Shown here in pieces: positions 56,377 through 64,000 of a stretch of 64,000 nucleotides of DNA (position 1 is its first letter; the number at the start of each line of letters is the position of its first letter). Origin of the DNA: Anthoceros angustus (lineage: Eukaryota > Streptophyta > Anthocerotopsida > Anthocerotales > Anthocerotaceae). The translations under genes were made by a program, and so were the position numbers. The stretch is taken from assembly GCA_010909165.1 (NCBI GenBank), contig MU008203.1, positions 186,001 to 250,000 on the forward strand. Direction: 5' to 3'. A model generated the notes under the pieces. It was not told the origin of the DNA. It worked only from the letters and a program-made list of their open reading frames with translations, and did not search any database.

Positions 56377-56699
56377 ATGGTAGCGGTAAAGATGGTGCAA
56401 TCGAGTCCTCACTTGAGGGGCGGGGTGCTGAGTGGAGACCAGGAAGTGGAAGAGTTTGAGGTGTATGGGCTGTTGGGAGCGGGGATCGTGCTGGTGGCCG
56501 TGGTGGTGGCCGCCGCGATCAGCTGCGTGGGGCACCGGCAACGGAGGCAGAGTCGGCGGGAAGGTGGGAATGGTGCATGCTGGATCTGCTGGAGGCCAGG
56601 GCTGATAATGCGTCCGGGGAATTGTGAATTTGTGCCGCTGCTGGAATTCGTGCCTTCTTGGAGCTCCGCGATGGCGTTCTTTTTGTTTCCCTTGGTTTG
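56377..56699 (+). CDS. HECT ligase exon 1: putative membrane anchor
   Basis: Open from ATG 56377. The donor TTTG|GTGACG at 56700 gives the phase needed to join exon 2 (after CAACAG). A strong hydrophobic helix, GLLGAGIVLVAVVVAAAISC, lies at residues 31-50 and is followed by a basic HRQRRQSRR. A second hydrophobic stretch (AMAFFLFPLVW) continues across the join into ALIFAASLHVVAAAA. Exon 1 occurs once, while later exons are repeated. The assignment to the HECT gene rests on phase and position, not on homology. Confidence 0.5.
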
Positions 56700-58543
56700 G
56701 TGACGCAATTCTTGCTGTGCGAGAGTGCTCTGGTGGCGCCGCATTGTGTGGGTTAGTCCGCCGGTGGCTCGGCCGGGAGCTGCTGGTGTAGGCTTGCGTA
56801 CATGCAGCGTGAATTGATGTGGAGGTTTTAGTGCTTGAATTTTTGGAGTTGGAGGGAGATACTGAGCTGATTGTGGAGGAGGAGGGGAGGTTTTCGTGTG
56901 AGCGTGTGCGTGTGTGAGTGTGAGTGAGTGTGGCTTGTTGCAGGTTGAAGGTGTGATTTAAAACCAACAGGGCCTTGATTTTGCTGCTTCTTTGCATGTG
57001 GTGGCTGCAGCTGCGGATCTGGCAGCTGCCATACAGCTGTCCATAAATGAACACATCGTGTCTATACCTTCGTCGGGGATATTGCCTGCTCCGCCCGCGA
57101 GGCATGATTCTTATAGCAGGGATGGGAGGGTGTCACCAGCGATAGAGTATCCAAGTATAAAGGCTATCTCGGAATTGAAGGGTCATCTCAGCATGGGATC
57201 GCTGTTTAAAATGAAGCGGAGTGGCTCGCCAGGTGAGAATTGACGGTTTTAATATTGGTTCTTGGACTGCTGTTGGGTGCACGCGAGGCATGTGACATGT
57301 TGCTGTTCGGGTCCAGGGGTTCCTCAACTTTGTCAGGGTTTTGGGCTGCCGTCTGTGAGGGACTGCTGTTGTGTGACACCGTGCCGGTTTTTGTTTTCCA
57401 GAGAGCTTGCCAAAGGGAGAGATGGCGGCAAGTCTGAACCGTCTACCCCTCGTGGTGAACGAAGACTGCTGCAGATTGCTGTTAGACGGGATCAAGTGTT
57501 TCAAGATTCATATTTGCAGGTGCTCACTGTGCTCCAGAGGATCTTTTTACCCTCTTTCCTCTGCCTCTTCCTTTTGGTTGACATCCTCATGTTCTTACTC
57601 ACTGTATGCAGTTTGCATCCATAAGCGACGATGATTTACGAAACCCGCTTTCTGTACAATTTGTTGGAGAGGTTGGACGAGATGATGGTGGTGTTACACG
57701 GGACTGGTTTAGTGTGCTTAGCAGGAGGTCTTCAACCCTCAGTATGTGCTTTTCACTAGCAGTGCAGCAGACGACTACACGTACCAGATAAACCCTAATT
57801 CGGGGTGAACCCGATCACCTTGACTTTTTCGATTTATTGGGACTATTGTTGGCAAAGCCCTTCTGGATGGGTGCCTCCTTGATGCCCATTTTACCAGGCT
57901 GGTTTATAAGCGAATTCTTGACAAGCCAGTCACGTATCATGATATGGCAACTGTTGATGTGCAGTTCTACAAGAGCTTATGCTGGGTACGTTGAGTGCTC
58001 TTAACTTCTACCCAGCTGCAGGAGAGGATGAAACCTGTACTGACAACGCTTTTGCCACCTCCCTTGCAGCTATTGGAAAATAAGTTGGATGGTCTAGATC
58101 TGGGCTTGACATTTTCTGTTGATAGGGAGAATTTTGGAGCGTATGAGGAAATAGAGGTAAGATGACGTTTTCAGTTACCCCACTGATGTTGAACACTAGT
58201 GGTTCCTGATTTGTCACCAGTTTACAGTCATGCTAATGACCTTGATGCCCTTTTCTGGAGCTGCAGCTGAAACCCAAGGGAAAGAATTGCTCGTTACAGA
58301 ACAAAACAAACGTGAATATGTGGACCTTGTAGCTGCGTATCAGCTCAGGGGTATGTCTTTCTGTGTCTTGTGTTATTTACGAATGGAACGGATCCAGCTC
58401 TGGCTCTCGCTCTGGCTCTGACCAGTATTCACTTGTGGACTTACGTGGTCACCTGGTTGGCATGGCTGTTGCAGAAAGTGTAGAGCATCAGTTTCAAGCT
58501 CTACGCAGTGGATTGTCAAGAGTGGTTGATCCGGCTTGTTGAA
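56690..58543 (+). pseudogene. HECT gene copy U1 (exons 2-6, error-bearing)
   Basis: It holds exon 2 (56971-57232), exon 3 (57402-57519), exon 4 (57612-57985) and the next two exons, nearly identical to 59004-60850. Compared with the copy at 59285 it lacks two bases in exon 2 and four in exon 4, all in short homopolymer runs. Its exon 3 is correct where the other copy lacks two bases. It ends at about 58543 inside the exon ending VVDPA, jumping back to the exon 2 acceptor region. Confidence 0.75.
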
Positions 58544-58998
58544 GGTGTGATTTAAAACCAACAGGGCCTTGATTTTTGCTGCTTCTTTGCATGTGGTGGC
58601 TGCAGCTGCGGATCTGGCAGCTGCCATACAGCTGTCCATAAATGAACACATCGTGTCTATACCTTCGTCGGGGATATTGCCTGCTCCGCCCGCGAGGCAT
58701 GATTCTTATAGCAGGGATGGGAGGGTGTCACCAGCGATAGAGTATCCAAGTATAAAGGCTATCTCGGAATTGAAGGGTCATCTCAGCATGGGATCGCTGT
58801 TTAAAATGAAGCGGGAGTGGCTCGCCAGGTGAGAATTGACGGTTTTAATATTGGTTCTTGGACTGCTGTTGGGTGCACGCGAGGCATGTGACATGTTGCT
58901 GTTCGGGTCCAGGGGTTCCTCAACTTTGTCAGGGTTTTGGGCTGCCGTCTGTGAGGGACTGCTGTTGTGTGACACCGTGCCGGTTTTGTTTTCATTGT
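58544..58998 (+). pseudogene. HECT gene copy U2 (exon 2 only)
   Basis: A short repeat with exon 2 and part of the following intron, ending at TTTTGTTTTC, from where the sequence resumes inside the upstream intron. It is almost identical to 59258-59710. Confidence 0.75.
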
Positions 58999-59284
58999 CT
59001 GGTTTGGTGACGCAATTCTTGCTGTGCGAGAGTGCTCTGGTGGCGCCGCATTGTGTGGGTTAGTCCGCCGGTGGCTCGGCCGGGAGCTGCTGGTGTAGGC
59101 TTGCGTACATGCAGCGTGAATTGATGTGGAGGTTTTAGTGCTTGAATTTTTGGAGTTGGAGGGAGATACTGAGCTGATTGTGGAGGAGGAGGGGGAGGTT
59201 TTCGTGTGAGCGTGTGCGTGTGCGTGTGAGTGTGAGTGTGAGTGTGGCTTGTTGCAGGTTGAAGGTGTGATTTAAAACCAACAG

Positions 59285-61981
59285 GGCCTTGATTTTTGCT
59301 GCTTCTTTGCATGTGGTGGCTGCAGCTGCGGATCTGGCAGCTGCCATACAGCTGTCCATAAATGAACACATCGTGTCTATACCTTCGTCGGGGATATTGC
59401 CTGCTCCGCCCGCGAGGCATGATTCTTATAGCAGGGATGGGAGGGTGTCACCAGCGATAGAGTATCCAAGTATAAAGGCTATCTCGGAATTGAAGGGTCA
59501 TCTCAGCATGGGATCGCTGTTTAAAATGAAGCGGGAGTGGCTCGCCAGGTGAGAATTGACGGTTTTAATATTGGTTCTTGGACTGCTGTTGGGTGCACGC
59601 GAGGCATGTGACATGTTGCTGTTCGGGTCCAGGGGTTCCTCAACTTTGTCAGGGTTTTGGGCTGCCGTCTGTGAGGGACTGCTGTTGTGTGACACCGTGC
59701 CGGTTTTGTTTTCCAGAGAGCTTGCCAAAGGAGAGATGGCGGCAAGTCTGAACCGTCTACCCTCGTGGTGAACGAAGACTGCTGCAGATTGCTGTTAGAC
59801 GGGATCAAGTGTTTCAAGATTCATATTTGCAGGTGCTCACTGTGCTCCAGAGGATCTTTTACCCTCTTTCCTCTGCCTCTTCCTTTTGGTTGACATCCTC
59901 ATGTTCTTACTCACTGTATGCAGTTTGCATCCATAAGCGACGATGATTTACGAAACCCGCTTTCTGTACAATTTGTTGGAGAGGTTGGACGAGATGATGG
60001 TGGTGTTACACGGGACTGGTTTAGTGTGCTTAGCAGGGAGGTCTTCAACCCTCAGTATGTGCTTTTCACTAGCAGTGCAGCAGACGACTACACGTACCAG
60101 ATAAACCCTAATTCGGGGGTGAACCCCGATCACCTTGACTTTTTTCGATTTATTGGGACTATTGTTGGCAAAGCCCTTCTGGATGGGTGCCTCCTTGATG
60201 CCCATTTTACCAGGCTGGTTTATAAGCGAATTCTTGACAAGCCAGTCACGTATCATGATATGGCAACTGTTGATGTGCAGTTCTACAAGAGCTTATGCTG
60301 GGTACGTTGAGTGCTCTTAACTTCTACCCAGCTGCAGGAGAGGATGAAACCTGTACTGACAACGCTTTTGCCACCTCCCCTTGCAGCTATTGGAAAATAA
60401 GTTGGATGGTCTAGATCTGGGCTTGACATTTTCTGTTGATAGGGAGAATTTTGGAGCGTATGAGGAAATAGAGGTAAGATGACGTTTTCAGTTACCCCAC
60501 TGATGTTGAACACTAGTGGTTCCTGATTTGTCACCAGTTTACAGTCATGCTAATGACCTTGATGCCCTTTTCTGGAGCTGCAGCTGAAACCCAAGGGGAA
60601 AGAATTGCTCGTTACAGAACAAAACAAACGTGAATATGTGGACCTTGTAGCTGCGTATCAGCTCAGGGGTATGTCTTTCTGTGTCTTGTGTTATTTACGA
60701 ATGGAACGGATCCAGCTCTGGCTCTCGCTCTGGCTCTGACCAGTATTCACTTGTGGGACTTACGTGGTCACCTGGTTGGCATGGCTGTTGCAGAAAGTGT
60801 AGAGCATCAGTTTCAAGCTCTACGCAGTGGATTGTCAAGAGTGGTTGATCCGGCTTTGTTGAAGGTTGGATATTGTATAACGCCACTTTGTTTTCATTGT
60901 CTGGTTTTTGGTGATGCTTATATTAAGCCACCAGCTGTGATCATCTTCTTGGTTTTTTCCTTCACTGGATCTTCTATATCTGGGTGTTCCGTCATCTAAG
61001 CTCCTGTGGTGCCAATTTCAGCATTTTGACGAAAATGAGCTCGAATGGCTTATTGGTGGACTCCCTGTTATTGACTCTGCCGACTGGTACGCGTTCTAAC
61101 TCAAATTGTCTGGAATTGTTTCCCTTCTTGATTCTATCGGAGTTGCTGACTGTTATGTATGTGGCTGTCTGCCAACCAGGAGGAAACATACCGTCTACAA
61201 AGCAGGCTACAGGGATGCAGTTGACTGCTATGTCATACGATGGTTTTGGCAGGTAATGTCTTTGGATGGAAGCTTATGGAATGAACTTGAGGCCGAAAAC
61301 TTTTTTAGCAGACTGTGTGGAACTGGATCCTGGCTGATTTTCCTTCTTGTTCTTGTCTTACCAGCTGGTAGAATCGTGGGATCAAGAGATGCGAGCACGG
61401 CTATTGCAATTTGTCACTGGAACATCAAAGGTATATCGTGACATGTTTTCACATTTAGTTTGATCTGTTTGTCAATATATAACCTCAGGTTGTCAATGTC
61501 GTTGCTAACGTTTTCGTTTTGGGACAATGCTCAGGTTCCCTATCCAGATGGCTTCAAGGTAACAAGACGCTTGTGTATTGCATGACATTGGTGACTTACA
61601 TTGCACTTGTTCAAGATGGTAACATCTGAAAGCCCTTCTTTGTGCAGGGGTTGCGTGGGAGTGAAGGCCTTAGACCTTTCCATATTGTTCGTGTTTCTGA
61701 TCCAACAAGGTTGCCTCAGGTAATGTTGTCTTTTTTAACAGCTTTTGTTCTCAGAAAACCGAGTATATGTGATTTGGCTGCTCCTGGATGTCACTTGACA
61801 TTGACACTTGGGTTCAGTTCAGTATTGAAGGTTGATGTGGAGCTGGGCTCTTGGGTTGTTGATGCAGGCGCACACATGCTTCAATGAGCTCATTCTGCCC
61901 GACTATGGTAGCTTTGAGGAGCTTGCGAACAACCTGACAACAGCTATATTTGAAACTGGCAACCAGTTTCAGCTTCGATAG
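59285..61981 (+). CDS. HECT-type E3 ubiquitin ligase, complete catalytic domain
   Basis: HECT ligases take ubiquitin from an E2 onto a catalytic Cys and pass it to a substrate Lys. Exons: 59285-59548, 59717-59832, 59924-60301, 60387-60473, 60584-60668, 60794-60864, 61022-61086, 61180-61252, 61365-61430, 61535-61558, 61648-61719 and 61868-61981. With exon 1 (56377-56699) the product would be about 579 residues. The N-lobe has LSVQFVGEVGRDDGGVTRDWF and the FFRFIGTIVGKAL box; the C-lobe ends RLPQAHTCFNELILPDY with the catalytic Cys codon at 61877-61879. No WW, C2, ankyrin, UBA or RCC1 region is present. Exon 3 lacks two bases relative to U1, so the frame is broken as assembled, probably by sequence error. 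Small size and putative membrane anchor are unusual. Confidence 0.85.
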
Positions 61982-62823
61982 CGGATCCATGACCTGGATT
62001 TGAAAATTGGCGGATGATATCACCTCCCTCGCAGCACTCCCTCATGAGCTAACGCTACGGTGAGCATCATGGTGGGAGCCTGAAGTTGGGTCTTCAAGCG
62101 CTGAGTCAGAAGTTAAAAGCTTGTATTTTATCCTTCCTCGAGTGTACAATGCCCCCTAGATATTCCTTCACCGCACATGTCCATTATGTGGCATCGTGCC
62201 CAATGCTGAAAGTTGAATACAATTGACAGTAGATTCTAGGTATCGCAGTAGCAACTTCTAGATCCCTGTAAATGCTTACCTGTGCTTGGTGATGTTAGAT
62301 TTCTGGGCAACAAGTAAGCCATTCTGCTGCCAATATGTGGCGTGCAGGAGGACATGAAGGAAGTCTGGTTCCTTAGGTGCAAGTGAAATGTCCTCTTTGT
62401 GAAGAGGGGTTATTTTCATGTGATGGAAATGGTCGACGTGTGTGGTGTTTTGGCTGTCTTTCCATACTTTTCAATGGTTTCTAGAAATGATCGATTCCCC
62501 ACTGTAGATTGAAGTGCCACCCTCTCATTTCGGAGGGTGAAATAAAAACTGTCCAACCGACTTTCGTACTCACCAGGGCATCAGTCTTGGTGATTTTTGT
62601 TATATTGCAGTTTGCAGGGCCTTCTCACGCCAGTAGGATCCTCTGAGAGGACGATGAAGTCGTGTCTAACATTGAATTGATTGAACTGACCAACCAACGT
62701 GCTGCAGCAATTGCCACTGAATCCTGTCATTTGGAACACGTTTTTGACACTGCTCACGGCCTAGCAGGGTCATAGTCATACTTGTCTTGTCAAACGGGTG
62801 TTTGAGAATATTGCATTATTCCA
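61982..62823. other. HECT 3' region and spacer
   Basis: Follows the TAG stop at 61979-61981. It probably contains the 3' UTR. No further gene, repeat or RNA was recognised. Confidence 0.45.
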
Positions 62824-63010
62824 GCAACGTCTGTGAAGGTGCTCCGAACTGTCACCGCAAGCACGCAGCCTTGTTTCAGATTGGGGTATTATTCACTTTG
62901 CCCTTTGAAGAAGAAGAAGAAGAATTGCAACGTCTGTGAAGGTGCTCCGAACTTTCACCGCAAGCACGCAGCCTTGTTTCTTATTGGGGTATTATTCACT
63001 TTGCCCTTTG
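62824..63010 (+). repeat. 84-bp tandem duplication with a GAA-rich spacer
   Basis: Two 84-bp units (62824-62907 and 62927-63010), beginning GCAACGTCTGTGAAGG and ending GCCCTTTG, differ at about three positions. They are separated by a GAA run. The purine-rich spacer resembles the tail of a retroposed sequence. Confidence 0.8.
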
Positions 63011-63070
63011 GTGGTGCTCAAATCTAAGAGTGCTAATCTGATTGTGGGGTGAAGCTTCGAGGGCATCTAA

Positions 63071-63234
63071 TGGCGGCACTGGTGGTTAGGTGGTGGCGAG
63101 CTTGGTCCCCGCAAGAGCACGGCCGAGTTCGATCCCCGGTCACTGCGTAGACCCGCAATCGACGGTACGCACATATCTAAAACTTTCCTGGCTTCACTTC
63201 CTTCCGAAGTAAAGTTCCATTACAAAAAGAAAAC
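63071..63234 (+). mobile_element. Candidate tRNA-derived SINE
   Basis: The head looks like a tRNA gene: an A-box-like TGGTTAGGTGG at about 63082-63092 and a B-box GAGTTCGATCC at 63125-63135, followed by the mirrored CCGGTC. The body continues with CTTCCTTCCGAAGT and ends in an A-rich tail near 63222-63234. The head does not fold as an intact tRNA with a clear anticodon arm, and the tail argues for a retroposon. No target duplication was identified. Confidence 0.5.
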
Positions 63235-64000
63235 ATGGGAAAGGGAAAGCGAGCTTGCCGATGTAATGGGGCTGCATGCTACTGATGAGTTGCGTTGTGG
63301 GCACGAAGACTTGTACTGCACGCGGGGGCAGGCGCATCCGTGATTTGGAATGTCCTGCTCCCGACTTGAGTCTCATACCCGAGCCTCGAGGTGGTGTGGT
63401 TATGTGTGGACGAGTCCCGAGTCCCGAGTCGTCCCGACTGCCCGGCCTGCCGTGCGTCCAAGGCCAGCCTTGGCCACATGGTGAGATATTCATTCAGCTC
63501 CACATTCGCATGTGCGCTTCTGTCACATGAGCCTGGCCAAGGTGAAGTGGTGAAGTTGGAATGTGGAGACGCAAGTTGCAGTCGAAGGAGGCCCCGCCCC
63601 AGCGCCCGGACGCCCGGACTGGTCATGACAAATTGACAATGCCATGACATGGAGCAGCGGATCGGATAATTAAAAAAGAAAAAAAGCACGGATTCTGATA
63701 CGGTCCCGCCAACCGGGTCGAATGCGAATGCGAATCCAGTGCCCGAATATAATAAAAGCCGGGTCCGTGATGCGGTCGGGACTCGGGATGCGTGAAAGCA
63801 AGTACACATAAGCGGGGGCCCGCCGGTGCCGGAGCCTGTGAGGCGTGGTGCGCTGCCGACTCCGACCCATAGACCGACTCGCACTTGCCTCTGGAGGACG
63901 CCTCTTGCGTCTTGCTTTTTTCATCTCATTCCGGACCCAAATCATTTCGTCATGGGACTGATAACAGATAACTAGGCTGGGATTCTCATCCGTGAGAGGG
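63235..64000. other. Right end of the window, no gene seen
   Basis: Contains short GAGTCCC-type repeats at about 63410-63435. Open stretches on both strands lack any recognisable domain. An A-rich run lies at 63671-63688. Confidence 0.4.

Noticed and set aside
56038-57105. 355-residue minus-strand open frame rich in Ser, Thr, His and Pro
   Set aside because: It runs antisense to HECT exons 1-2 and the intron, shows no domain, and ends arbitrarily within the stuttered repeat.
63071-63144. A functional tRNA gene
   Set aside because: The arms and anticodon loop do not pair convincingly, and an A-rich tail follows the body; a SINE head is the better reading.

Overview
The window is nuclear DNA of a land plant. 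Genes are split by short introns (about 80-180 bp, GT-AG, several with a TCCTAAC-like branch point). There are plastid-targeted enzymes of the MEP pathway and of organellar translation, a lectin receptor-like kinase, and plant-type Copia, Gypsy, MULE and LINE elements. The compact introns and the MYND, F-box and receptor-kinase families would suit a lycophyte or bryophyte, but I cannot name the species.

Layout. 1-17.3 kb: three tandem copies of a MYND zinc-finger gene, all on the minus strand. The spacer between copies 2 and 3 holds a decayed Gypsy pol fragment and a 7-kb composite Mutator-like (MULE) insertion with two dead transposases. 17.3-21.3 kb: an unrecognised 729-residue minus-strand gene ending in a 9-residue tandem repeat, plus a broken fragment of it. 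21.3-29.2 kb: a dense block of four genes with alternating strands: a lectin receptor-like (pseudo)kinase (+), methionyl-tRNA formyltransferase (-), a PPP4R2-like protein phosphatase 4 subunit (+), and 2-C-methyl-D-erythritol 2,4-cyclodiphosphate synthase (-). 30.9-43.6 kb: transposon territory. A LINE reverse-transcriptase remnant is interrupted by a young minus-strand Copia element with matching 5-bp target duplications, and the 5' end of that element plus its flank appears three times. 43.6-50.6 kb: an F-box gene and a small thylakoid-lumen-type gene, each followed or preceded by a nearly identical truncated repeat of itself. 50.6-54.6 kb: an unrecognised nine-exon gene for a charged 955-residue protein (-). 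56.4-62 kb: a HECT ubiquitin ligase (+) with a putative membrane-anchored N-terminus, its exons present in two or three near-identical stuttered copies. 62.8-63.2 kb: a short tandem repeat and a tRNA-derived SINE candidate.

How the parts relate. There is no operon-like system. The receptor kinase/FMT and PPP4R2/IspF pairs converge, and FMT and PPP4R2 diverge from a 371-bp shared 5' region. FMT and IspF both act in organelles. Much of the apparent duplication after 37 kb may be an assembly product. Near-identical copies differ by single-base homopolymer indels that break different exons in different copies, several joins lie at short shared sequence, and some retrotransposon copies are corrupted almost wherever the intact copy has CAG or CTG. 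I infer an incompletely polished long-read assembly over CHG-methylated repeats. The MYND array and its MULE insertion, by contrast, are clearly diverged and look real.
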